Below are positions 48,001 through 59,597 of a stretch of DNA of 64,000 bases, one piece after another (the first letter of the stretch is position 1; each line of letters starts with the position of its first letter). Source of the DNA: Hybos culiciformis. Taxonomy: Eukaryota > Arthropoda > Insecta > Diptera > Hybotidae. A model generated the notes under the pieces. The model saw nothing but the letters and a program-made list of their open reading frames with translations. It made no database searches and was not told where the DNA came from. A program made the translations under genes and the position numbers. The stretch covers positions 70,185,430 to 70,249,429 of the forward strand of contig OZ023273.1 in assembly GCA_964007475.1 (NCBI GenBank), read 5' to 3'.

Positions 48001-48721
48001 ATATTGTGCTGGTTATTTTCTATATCTAGAATATAATATTTGTCAAAAAAAAATTCGCTTGACTTATTTTCAAGATTGTCTACGAACCTGAAGCCTGGAA
48101 AACGTACGCATAAAATTTTCCAACTCCTAGATAAACGACATTTTATAAATGTGTTTCTCTCTTCAATTTTCAAAAATTTCATATAATTTTAGATTTTAAT
48201 ACGCTTTATCAATTTAACAACAAAACATTATATATTTAATAATAAAATTATATTATATTTTTAATTTTTATTGATTTTATTTATATTTGAAATTTTTTTT
48301 TCTATAAATATAAATATTAATTATAATTATGTGTTCAATATACAATTAACTAATTTTTAGCTAAATTTATATTCAGCATATAATATTCATATTTTTTTTG
48401 TACTATGATAGCCAACAGTGATCAATTAGAAGAGATTATAAATTTTTTTTTATTTAAAAATTTTATTTTCGACATAGCTGTCAGTTTAATTATTTATTGC
48501 TTGTAACAGTAAAAAAAATTTTTATTAGTTTACATTGAACACTTTATTAGTTAGTTAATAAGGAAAAACTAATTAAATGCGATATTAAATAAAAAAATTA
48601 TTCGAAAGAATTTAACATTATATAGATACTGCAAAATGAATTATTTTTAATTTCAAACAACTTTTCTATTCAAGTAAATAGCGAAAAAAATATACCCTAT
48701 GTATCATCAATTCAATCGAAC

Positions 48722-49219
48722 ATATGTTACGTCTAAAGTATAAAATGTCATAATGTACGCCGTTAAATGTGTACATTAACTACAAGATTAGACAAATGTA
48801 AGTTTACCCCCTCGTAAATGTTCATATATTTATAGGTTTATAGATTAGACAAATGTAAATTTACCACCTCGTAAATGTTCATATATTTATAGGTAAATGT
48901 GTACATTATGTCTACGTCCTTGGAAAATGTAGGAATAATTGACAAAAATTGTTTATATTTTCCGGCAATACTACATATCATCGCGACGGGACATTTTGTA
49001 TTATGCATAGAAATAGCACTTTCTTTTTATTTTTTTATTCTGCTTTGGGATCTGTTGGGAATTTCGGAATCTAACTTCAAAATTTTCTAATCAGTTCTAT
49101 ACTTTGCACTATTACCATTACCTCTAGGTTAATCGGTAAATGTACCTATGTTATATCTATATCTATAAAACCAGTAAATGTATACATTAACCTGGAAATG
49201 TACATTTACCGTAACATAT
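48722..49219. mobile_element. 0.5-kb MITE-like unit
   Basis: Short inverted ends ATATGTTACG (48722-48731) and CGTAACATAT (49210-49219) bracket sequence enriched for GTAAATGT and ATGTACATT motifs in both orientations. The ends are only 10 bp and no target duplication is clear, so this is tentative. The 48899-49090 ORF is internal and has no supported function. Confidence 0.4.
48785..48893. repeat. 57-bp tandem duplication
   Basis: AGATTAGACAAATGTAA begins both copies at 48785 and 48842. They continue through CTCGTAAATGTTCATATATT to TATAGG with only a few differences. Confidence 0.85.
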
Positions 49220-49397
49220 TATACATTTTAATAAATTTCATAATTTTCGTATTAAAATTTTTAATATCTCAATTATTCAGAACCAAATATATTTTTTTGA
49301 TGGACAAAGAATTTAAATAAAATGTGCAAAATTTTTCTTTTTATAGTTATTTTTTTTTTTGTTATAAAATTTTATCTGAACATAATAAGCATAATAA

Positions 49398-49446
49398 CCC
49401 ATCATCATAAAATCCATCATCATAAAACCCATCATCATAATCATCA
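49398..49446. repeat. Short tandem repeat, CCCATCATCATAAAA units
   Basis: Three consecutive imperfect 14-17-bp units, then TCATC. This is simple-sequence DNA. Confidence 0.8.
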
Positions 49447-49907
49447 AAAAAAAACAAAATAAGGAAATTATTTCAATAAAATTAAATAAGAATGATCTTA
49501 ATTGTAGTCGTTAAAATGGTTCTAATTGGTAATTTAATTGTAAATTGATTATTAGAATGGTTTTAATATTATTAAAATTCACGTTAAACGGTTTAATATA
49601 TATTTTACTATTATTATTATAATAATTCAACAATATTATATAATTATACAAGTAAATTATTAAAGTAAATATAAAATGTCATTGAAATTTTAACATTAAA
49701 AAAAAAGATAGCCTTTAAAATTAATATGTGCATTTTATAATTGGATTTCTAAATAAAGATTTATATTTAATTGAAAGCTTATTTATACTTTTACTTTCAT
49801 TATTTATTTTATTAATAAAATTCTAATATATAAATATGCATTATGTTTACTGTATAATATACATTAGATATTATAAATTAAATTTAATAATATTCTGTTA
49901 TTTAATT

Positions 49908-49942
49908 AATTCTCTTCTTTTTTTTTTTCTTGCAGGTATGTT
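49908..49942 (+). promoter_or_regulatory. Candidate recursive splice site (zero-length exon) in the long intron
   Basis: The sequence is a long pyrimidine tract (TTCTCTTC, then a T run) followed by CTTGCAG|GTATGT, with AG at 49934-49935 and GT at 49936-49937. TTAATTAAT upstream could serve as branch site. An ideal acceptor directly joined to a good donor is the defining feature of ratchet-type recursive splice sites known from long Drosophila introns such as Ubx. It lies 21.4 kb after exon 1 and 2.9 kb before exon 2. If used as a normal acceptor the phase-2 frame would stop after 19 further codons (about 49994), so a conventional exon is less attractive. Confidence 0.5.
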
Positions 49943-52277
49943 ATTGCTTTCTGTCACAAAGCAAGTATAAGAAATATTTTTAACTCCTATAATTAATGTC
50001 AAAATTGTTAGAAATCATTAGTCATTTCTTTTTTAATTGTTTATAAAAAATTCGATCATGTTTATGACTTAATTATACTTAATTTTATGACATAATTGTG
50101 TACATTATATAAATACGTCAAATGTCAGATGAACGTTATTTCAAGGTTTTTACTAGTTAAACAAATAAACATAACTTGCAGAATTCAACGCAGCTCCAAA
50201 TATGATTTCAGGATTTTTGGAGTTTTTCATTATTTTGGAAACTTTCATAAGAAATGCTTAATTTTTTTCTCTACATTACTAACTACTCTGCATTACTCGA
50301 TAAAAGTAAAACTATAAAGTCGTCTTAATTTTGCAATTAAGTAAAACATTTTTTTTAACGTGCTAGCTTCAATAAATTTTGCTAACTTTTATTTCATATC
50401 AAATGCAGAACTGCTAAAGATGAGTTTCTAAAAAATAAAAGAAGAAAACATTTCCACATTTATTTGAATTTAATTATATTACAACGTCGCATATATTCAA
50501 TTGAACAACAACGGTATGTTTTGAGGTTATGAGGTTATGGGTAAAGAAATAAAATAAAAATAAAAACTTTTCAGACATCGAATTTTATAAACAATTAAAA
50601 CTAAAAAAAAAAAAAAAAACACAAAAAATTGATTCCTTCTAATGTACAGCAAGCACATAAATATGATTAGCAACAGGAATAATTTTCATTTGCGCCCAAC
50701 AAGAATTGATGATTAATATGAAAAATTTTGCATGTCGATTGTAAGCAAAAAAAAATTAAATAAAAAATTTAATGAATCGCATGGATATTGTATGGAAAAT
50801 AAAAATCAAATTTTTCAGATAAACCTTAATGCACTATAACTGCTTTTTATCTACAAGAAAAAAAAAATATTAATATACAATTTATATGTGTTCTAAAAAT
50901 TTTAAATTTCATTATATAAGAAATAAAATTTAAAAATTTCAGAATTGTTCACCATTATAAATCTTGAAACTAAAAATAATAGAAAAAAAAAACAAAAAAA
51001 ACGAGATCCACATAAATTTTTTTTCCCAAATCATATATGTTAAAATTCCATAAATAAGAATCTCTAATTTAATTTAATGCAATATAGAAAGCAACTGTGC
51101 ATTGCATTGGTTTGCTCGAATTAAAAAAAAAAGCAAAAAAAATGAATTACTTTGGTTCAAGTCCTTTAATATCTTTCTATTTTTTTAAAAAAATTAGAAC
51201 GTTTTTTAACTTTTGTTATTAATTAATGAGTTGGGGTGTATCTTAACACCACTGCACTTCAAGGCAATACATTGCCATGAACACTTTACCATCACTTTCA
51301 TATACATGCTAATATAAGAAGAGAGGTCTCGGTACGAAGCATGCAATGGAAAATTAATACAACCACCAAACAATGCTTAAATCAAGCATCAGAAAAGAAA
51401 AAAAAAAGAATTATAGAAAAAAACATGAAACACTGAGAACAAGTCTCGTTTCTGATAAATAACAAAATCACTAGTGACATAACACAACGAATAGTTTTCT
51501 TAGTGAAAAATTTTAAAGGAAGAAGATTAGAAGAGAGAGTAAATTAAAAAAATAAAGAGTAAAAATAAACAAAAAATAAAAAAGATAGATGAATTATTCG
51601 AAAATATCCTACTACTTCCTCCGGCGTCAACTAAGACATTTCATGAAGATTCAAAATGAATAAAAAAAAAATAATTTACTCAAATTAAAACAATGCATTG
51701 CTTGTAGGAAAATTTGTTTCTAGAATTATATTTTTAAATTTTCGATTTAATTTCGTAATGAAATTATATAGATTTCGATTTCAAATTCAATCATCGCGGC
51801 ATGGATGGCGTTAATATTTAGGTGTTAGATTTTGAAGCTAATTAGTATAAAAAGTTTTCAAAAACTAAAAGAACTTATGTGAATTGAAAAAAAAAGGACT
51901 AAAAACCAAACCTATTTTTTTAATTAATTCATATTTTTATATAAATAAGTATTATTTCAATACTTCTTCCAATTTTTATTTAGGAAGTATAATAAAAAGA
52001 AAGCACAATATTAGTTGGTATATATTATAGATCTCAACAAAAAAAAAGAAAAAAATATACATAAATAAGACAATTATCATGAAGGTTATGTTTCTTATTA
52101 GGAAAACTAGTTGTGCGCGCCCATAGATATTTAATAATAAACCAAAGATAAACTAGAAAATTTAGTTATGTTATTCATAATAAGTAATATTACTTATTTT
52201 TTCCTATATTACCGGAAAAACATTTTTCTTTTCCGGTTTTTTTGAAAAAAAAAAAAAAAAAATTAAATAATAAAACT

Positions 52278-52285
<8 letters not shown>

Positions 52286-52314
<29 letters not shown>
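52286..52314. repeat. (ATT)n microsatellite
   Basis: About nine uninterrupted ATT units, 0.5 kb upstream of coding exon 2. Confidence 0.9.
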
Positions 52315-52315
<1 letters not shown>

Positions 52316-52822
52316 GTGTAATATCATTTTTAAACTCAGTTATGTAAATTAGATTCTAGAATTTTTTTTTTATTTAATATTTTCTTTAGAAAAAATAAAT
52401 TTTCTCACAATCATAATGCAAATGAATCTTATATTATATATGATCTTTAATGAATATTTATTATAGCAATATTGTATCCATACAGTTTTATATACTTACA
52501 GAATCCATTTATATTCAATAAGAAAATTATAAAATTAGTCAACTTAAAATCACGAAAAAAAATCTTAATAGGAACTATATTATATTCTTTTTTTTTTTTT
52601 TACTAATTCAAAAAAGCGAAATCGTTTCTTATGACAGCTGTTTATTTTGATAATGATCAAAACCCAGTTTTGCTCAGTTCTCAAATATTGTATTTTAATG
52701 AGGATCTCGAAAATTTTATGTTTTAGTGCTGTTTAAAGTATATATTTTAAGATTGAAAACTTAAAGGTAGTAATAAACATTCTTGAAAAAAGCTTCTCTA
52801 AAAAATTCAATTTTTATTTCAG

Positions 52823-52928
52823 TGTGCCTAATAGTAACATTTGGGTAGAGCGTTTTGCAAAATTTATGGAACTGCGAGCGCGTCCTTATATAGATAACTC
52901 TCCAAAATCTTCATTAATGAAATATTAA
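52823..52928 (+). CDS. Probable terminal coding exon 2 of the long-intron gene
   Basis: Acceptor TTTTTATTTCAG ends at 52822. Joined to exon 1 in phase 2 (AG|T gives Ser398), the frame runs SVPNSNIWVERFAKF, then MELRARPYIDNSPKS, and ends SLMKY-TAA at 52926-52928. It is open for 34 codons, far longer than the usual stop spacing, and uses Trp, Arg, Ala, Pro and GC-containing codons (CGA GCG CGT) unlike neighbouring noncoding DNA. The combined protein would be 432 residues if no internal exon is missed. The tail is basic and aromatic, in contrast to the Ser/Gln-rich body. I do not recognise a domain. The link to exon 1 is inferred from phase, strand and absence of a better candidate between them. 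Confidence 0.6.
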
Positions 52929-53225
52929 CTGGGAACACTCTAAATGGAAAACTGAGTTTATAGAAAAATGTTACGTATTTGCGATTCAAGCAAAAATAAT
53001 AATTCAAATTAGTTCCCAGATCAATAAAAATTATATATTTTTTTATTAGTAAAAAAAATCTTATATTGACCATTAATTGAACTATTTATTTTAAAATATA
53101 ATAACCATAATAATAATAAATATATAAATATATAATCATAAAATTGAAGAACAGAATAAAATAAGTAATAAATTTATCTAATAAACCTTTAATTTTAAAT
53201 AAAGTGAATAAGTGTGTATAAAGTA
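52929..53225 (+). terminator. 3' UTR and poly(A) region of the long-intron gene
   Basis: Several AATAAA hexamers follow the stop codon (53155-53160, 53167-53172, 53198-53203). The last is followed by GTGAATAAGTGTGTATAAAG, a GT-rich stretch typical of a downstream cleavage element, so I favour cleavage near 53215-53225. The - strand ORF at 52864-53073 is the antisense shadow of exon 2 and its UTR. Confidence 0.45.
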
Positions 53226-56132
53226 TATTTTTTTTCATAAAAATATCTATTCACAGAATGTATAATGTATCTATGTGTATAATTTTTATCTGTGCAACTA
53301 CGAAATTAATTCGTATCTAAATTTCGACAATGTACAAGTAAGTTCGTAAAAATTTGGAAATTTGTTCCACAAAAAGGCAATTGAACACTTCCTGCTTCTA
53401 CATAAAAGTGCAACATCTGCGAAAGAATAAATATTCTCATTTCTCCTTGAATTAAGATACTTACACTAGCCAAGTACAGAACTAATTCAATTGGAAATCC
53501 AAACGTAAATTTGAAGAATTAGCTTTTAAAGGATAGAAAACACGGAGGGCTGACTTAAAGTTTTGATGTCTTTAATTGACTTTCTTTAAGTCGCAAAAAA
53601 TAAGCCTATATTTTGAGACATCAAGGCAATTGAATCTGCAACCAATAAGTTCTACTCACCTCAAAACTTATTAACTGAATATGATAATATTCATACATTC
53701 TCCAATTTAGTTACTTATTTCCAATGATGTTGTCTTATATTGATTCCGTCAATAAATTATTAATTTTCATACTTAATTTATACTTTGTCTTGAATTTTTA
53801 ATTCAATCTTTACATTATTTATTTATATATTTTCAATGGTTACAAATAACACTCTGTATTTATTCATAATATATGTAAAAAAAATTCTAACTGTAAAAAA
53901 AAATATTTTTTTTTTCTTAAATCATAGCTCACATAAAATTTCAGTTTACTTCATTCAATAAGGAAATTTCCTTAGAATATAAATTTTATCTAAAATGTGT
54001 TATGAATTTTTTCTGCCCACACAACATAAATAAAAAGTAAGCATAACCAGTGCCACTTGAATTTGTGAAAAAAAAAAATCATAACATAAAGGTTAAAACC
54101 TTATGTGCACTATAAACATTTACCACCAAGATTATTATACAAAAATCTAGTCATAGCTTCAAGTTGTATTTAAATCACAACGTAAAACTTATGAATTGAA
54201 AATTATTTCATCATAATAATTTAATTGTGATTATTTTAGAATAAAGGTTAATAACTTATACAGGTATCATAATAAAATTGCCTTACGCATTAGATTAGAA
54301 GATTTATCGCGATTTAAGATATTAAGTGTAGTGCATTATAGTTAGAGTTTAATATATAAAATCTAACGATTCTTTTGACAGTCTTTGATAGAATTTATTC
54401 ATTATTAAAAGAATTAGTTTTTATTTATATTCTACTTCTCAATTAATTTCAATTTAGGTTTGAAACTATACTTTATCTATATTGGGAATAACAGATGACC
54501 AGCTCGGTGCTCTATTGGCGGAAAAATAATGAAATAAATTACAAATAGAATATAAATAAAAACTAATTTTGGTGTTTTAAAATTCAATAACACTGGTTAA
54601 AACTAATAACGATTATCTAGAAATTTTCTAGAAAAAAGATTGGTTAATCCCGAACAAAAAATATGGTTAATGTGTTTTAAGTAAAAGTTATGTTTTTCAA
54701 TTGAAGGGTCATCTCATCACTGACGTAAGAACAATAAGATACATTTTATTTTTAACAGTATATAAAATAAATTAGTTAGAAATTAAAAATTCTCAAACTA
54801 TTTTTCAGACCCATTTTATTTGTTTTGGGAGTTTTTGTGTGCTTTGCATTAATATTTATATTTGAAATTATTTTTATTAAAACATGAACCAAAGATTTAT
54901 ATACATATTTTTTTTTGTTTTTGCGAAAATAAATAACTTAACGATTTTTTTTTTTAATGTATGAAACTTCCTTGCAAAAGAAATTTTTACCATATTTGAT
55001 CTAACATTTTTTGTTTTTTGTTTTTTTTTTTTTTGCAGAACACCAGAAAATGTTTTAAAGTAAAAATATTTGAAAAAAAAAACTTTCATGTTTGCGCAAA
55101 ATTAAGATCATTTCATTCGTGACACAATTTTCGAATTAAGAACTTTATTGTTAAATCGAACAATTAACATTTTCTTAAACTTAATCAGCTGAAATTTTAG
55201 TAGTTTGTGTTTATTAATTTCAATCTAAGGTAGTTACTTTGAATCCTAAACTTTTCTAGTATAGTTAATATATAAAGGATGCGAAAAAGCGTAAATACTA
55301 TCTGAAGAAATAATATACATAAATCTATTTCAAATTATAATATCTTAATTAAAAATTATGATTTTGGGAATAAGTCAAATGAAAATCGATGGAAGGGAGA
55401 TAATATAATGTATATTTAATCTCATTAAAAATATTTCTTATTTCATCTATTCACTTATTCAATTTGAATCATATAATATCATAAATCATCTAAATTTACT
55501 TCTATGTCGAGATATTTTATCTTTTTTCACTGTTCTTTGAAATAAGGAAATATATGTTCGAAGAACTTAAAGTGCTATAAAAAAAGTGAAGTAATATAGA
55601 GAGTTATTGATTGAAAAAAAATCTTTGATTAATTACTTTAAACATTCACTATTCTGTGTATTTATTTTGTGAGAAAGGGTGTCATAAAAACATCAACTCT
55701 ACAAATAAATATAATTATTGAACTTTTTGCAATGTATTATCCTACCTAACAAATATTTTAAAGTCCTAAAAAAGTTCATTAAAATAATTTTTTTTATTTT
55801 TTTTCTAATTTTAATTTCAACAAAGTTGAATAAATAAATTAATATTCTAGAAATCACCCTTTCTGGATGAAACAACACTAGAATCAATTCATAAAAGAAT
55901 GTTGTTCATTTTTCAATTAAAATAAAAATGATATTAAATAATAGATACCATGAAAAATTTAATTGAGAACATATATTTCAGTATGAAAAAAAATAAAACT
56001 TTAATATATTATATAAATACCACACACGATAATACATTTCTATTATTAATGTATTTAAAAAAAATAAAACAGGTCTAGAAATTTGTAATAAATCACGAAA
56101 AATTCTTTTTTAATTTTTTTTTTAACGCGATT
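53226..56132. other. AT-rich intergenic DNA
   Basis: No supported gene. A GC-richer islet at about 54490-54525 has an AACAG acceptor-like end followed by ATGACCAGCTCGGTGCTC and is open for only 17 codons. A patch at 53535-53660 contains loosely inverted GATGTCTTTAATTG / GACATCAAGGCAATTG blocks. ORFs at 54877-55089 and 55699-55887 are composition artefacts. Confidence 0.5.
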
Positions 56133-56158
56133 AAAAACAAAAGACTTAAGACACGAAC
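56133..56158. repeat. 26-bp string identical to 26871-26896
   Basis: AAAAACAAAA followed by GACTTAAGACACGAAC occurs exactly in both places, in the same orientation, 29 kb apart. The flanks are not obviously homologous, although both neighbourhoods also contain a GGACCTTTAA-like string. Confidence 0.85.
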
Positions 56159-59100
56159 CCAATTTTTTCATTGAAATAGAAAAATTTGATTTCATTATCA
56201 TCAAAATTATTTCCTGGAAAAAATGGACCTTTTAAATTACAATTTTTTTGAAAAACATAAAAAAAATTAAATTATATATGTGCAATAAGCGATTATAATC
56301 ATAAAATATTTTTAAATATGTATTTGATTCAGAATAAAAACTGAGAAATGAAAATTTTAAGTTATGTGAAATTCTTATAATATTAGCATGAGAAGCATGA
56401 GGTTAGTATTGAGCGATGATTTTCAACATATATTTTTTTAAATAACTAGTATGTATTAACTAGTATGTATTAATAACTACTATGTATTAACATGTGGTTC
56501 GTTGTTTATGGAAATTTTCAGAGTTGAAACATAAAGATGATTCTGAAATTTTCTCCTCTTCTTTTTTTTCTTCTTAAATTGAATAAAACTTTTCATTCGA
56601 AGAATTTCGAAAAATAGTTAGAAATAAAAATTATTAGGATTGTTATGGCAAAGTATGACCTTAACCTTTACAATTTACATTTTTTTGTTTTAAATTTTTT
56701 TTTTTTTATCTTATATTCGCGACACAAAAAATTATTCAAAAGTAAAATAAAATGATAAAAAATTTAATTTCTCTTTAATTTTTTTTTTTCTCTCAACATT
56801 TTGGTTCAATAAACTTTAAAGAAATTTCGTATTTTGATTCTTATCATTTTTGTCATTTTAAGTTTATGAAAAGATTAAGAAAAAATAAAAAAAAAAATCA
56901 TCAATTTAATTTTTTTTATTTGATACATAGTTTTACTACAAAAAAAAAACAAACCAATTGGTCGTTTTCGTTCCACTTTCTTCTATAAACCGTTTTAAAC
57001 CTTTTTCTTTTTATGTTATTTTGATGGGCTTGTCCCTGCTGTGATATTTTCAATTACACGTGATGTAAAAAAAAAATATTTTAAAATTGCTAAATTAAAA
57101 AAGAATTACACTCAGTTTTTCCATTGATTGAATTTTCCATAAAAATTCACACAAATTCATGATAGCTGGACGCAACATAGTTAAATAAAATTTAATATAA
57201 AAAAAAATTATAAACATTAATAATAAACGTTAAAAAAAAATGTTAAGAATACAATGTTGTGTAGTTTAACGACAACTAGGTATACAATTAAAATTTTTCT
57301 CTTACAAGTTATTTTCTAAAATGTTAAATTATATCCTTTTCCTAATTTATCAATAAATTGTTTTGTTTATCACATACAGCAGCACAGATTATTATTATAT
57401 TTATAACAATCTTAAACTGAAATTTAAATTTCGCGGTTACTTTTATGATTAAACCAACAATATCATGTGAAAAAAGGCTAAACAAAATAAATGTAAATTA
57501 CATTCCGCAAAAATGTAAATTTATATTTTATAAGAAAATAATCAATTTTTATAAAATCATAAAGAAAAACCTTTCGCTGTACCTAATATATTTATAAAGC
57601 AGGTACATGTTAAAAAAAAATAATAAAATCCTAAAGACATTTGATATGAAATTATCGGCTGCGGCTAATGAAAAATATTATCCTCACAGCATATTATGTA
57701 TAGTTATAGTGAAGGAGAAAGTAAAAGTAAGATAACATTTTTCCATTGAATTTATGCAAAGTTCGTCAAACTTTATTTTTATTTTATTTTTTTTTTAATT
57801 TAAATAGGGTTTGCTGTTAAAGAAATTTTTCTTTGAACTTTATAATTTAAAGTAAAAGCTTTCAATGACAAAGTGTTAACTTTAAATAAGGACTTTGTTT
57901 ATCTATCTAAACTATAAATATGCATAAAAATATAATTCACATAATAGCTGATACTGTAACGTATAAGATGTTCCAGTGGACACTATTATATAGATTATAG
58001 ACACTATTTATGTCCAAACGCCAAATGTTGTGAATAGTTTCAATTTATTTTCAATATTTCAAATTCATGTATTCTACATTTAATAAGACATTCATCAAAT
58101 AATAATGTATACAAAATGAAGGTGGACGATTACTGACGTCCTTTTTAATTTACAATATTTAAAACAACTTTTAATATTATATGCAAAATAGTATGTATTC
58201 CAAAATTCATAATAATATAGTATGACAGACAAAATCATATTAAAATATTAGTAATGATTTTTTTTTCAACGACAAATTTACAAAAAAAAAAAGAAAATAT
58301 CGACCACCCTAATTTTGCCGGTGGTGTTTAACATTAAAACCATGAAAATAAATTACTTGATTAAACCGGCTACTAAACGGCACAAGTATAATATAGTTAA
58401 TAATTCTTTTTTTTTTATGCAATTTCATGCAATCACGTTTTATGTTACTATACTAATTCTTTTTTTCTTTTTTTTTTTGCTTTAAACCAAATGAAATTAA
58501 TAAAGTACTTGTTTCTTTATTACACCATTGATTTTAAAAATTTCTAATATTATTGAAAATTGTTAAATAAAGAAATTATTAATCAACTTGAATTAAATCT
58601 GTCAGTTTTAATATCTAAAGACTTTTTATATTTTATATAATATCCGTTTAACATTTGTAGCCGACTCACATGCATTTCTTTAATTGTATAATGCATTGAA
58701 ATATTAATTTCAAAAGCTCTGTTGCCCTTAATCGGGTTTGAAAACTATCTTGCCAAGATATTTAAGTTGAAATCAAATGTAAATGATTCCATAATACCTA
58801 GGGACCACTATAGTACGGAAAGGAACGCTATGTATTTACTAAGAAGATCAGTCTTCGATCGATCGATTACGATAGGTTGGATAGAGTTGCAAAACCAAAT
58901 ATTTTATTTTGTTTTGTGTAAAGTTTTGTCGGACTTCCCATTTAAACAAAAAAGTAAAATTCAATTTATCAAATATTCGAGATATAATTTTCATCATGTA
59001 ACTATAAACTTTAATTACATCACATACTATTTAAAGTCCGTATTATTTTGATAAAAAAAAAAAATTAAATACTTAATGTAAATAATAATAATAATAACAA

Positions 59101-59573
59101 ATAAACAATTATTTTCAATATCTATTTTTACAAAAAAGAATCAATTGCATAACTTTTTTTTATTTATTTATTCCCAAAAAAAAAATTTTTTTTTTTAATT
59201 AATTGTTCCTATACTTACCTGCCAATTAAAAATTAACTATCATTATGATTACTTAACTTTCTATCAAAACAAAGTTAAATTACTATTAAGATTTTTTTTT
59301 AAAAAAGCCAAAAAAAAAAAATAACAAAGAAAAAATAAAAAAAGAAAAGTGTAATTAAAGCAATAAAGCCCACTTCAAATATCTCTGGAATGTTGAATGG
59401 AAGTATATACAAAGCTGAAAAATTAAGCTTCAAAAAAAAAGTATGAAATAATAAACGCAAAAAAAAAATCTCATTAGTTTATAATTTTTTTTAAATAAAT
59501 AAATAATAAAGAAAAAAAAAATAACTTCATGTATGGTTAGTAAAACTGAAATTACAATATGTGATTAAAAATT
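56159..59573. other. AT-rich intergenic DNA
   Basis: A 14-16-bp tandem repeat of AACTAGTATGTATT type (three units) lies at about 56443-56491. A GC-richer islet, TTGATGGGCTTGTCCCTGCT (about 57021-57040), is open on both strands but too short to assign. The ORF at 58722-59051 begins with TTG, has no recognisable domain and is not annotated as a gene. Confidence 0.5.
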
Positions 59574-59597
59574 AAAAAAAAAAAAAAAAAAAAAAAA
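59574..59597. repeat. Poly(A) run of 24
   Basis: This is the longest uninterrupted A run I noticed. No retrotransposon body is recognisable upstream, so it may be simple-sequence drift. Confidence 0.85.

Larger units (their letters stand above)
28490..52822 (+). other. 24.3-kb intron of the long-intron gene
   Basis: Donor AAG|GTAAGA at 28490 and acceptor TTTTTATTTCAG at 52811-52822; both flanking exons are in phase 2. The intron holds MITEs at 30614-30884 and 39534-39830, a 1.28-kb inverted-repeat element (32246-33526), a Helitron (35432-36767), palindromes at 40937-41112 and 41236-41389, a fold-back repeat (44685-45064), a MITE-like unit (48722-49219) and a candidate recursive splice site at 49935/49936. 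The remainder is low-complexity A/T sequence. A GC-richer patch at 51235-51400 has no clear frame beyond about 28 codons. Chance ORFs at 44184-44507 (+) and 47880-48182 (-) are not supported. Confidence 0.6.

Noticed and set aside
47880..48182. 100-codon - strand ORF starting with ATG
   Set aside because: No domain, no poly(A) or promoter context, antisense in the long intron, and the length is within chance expectation.
54485..54550. AACAG|ATGACCAGCTCGG islet as an exon
   Set aside because: Only 17 codons before a stop, no donor, and incompatible with phase 2 from exon 1.
58722..59051. 109-codon + strand ORF
   Set aside because: It begins with TTG rather than ATG, has no recognisable domain or clear splice context, and ORFs of this length are expected once or so by chance in 64 kb of this composition.
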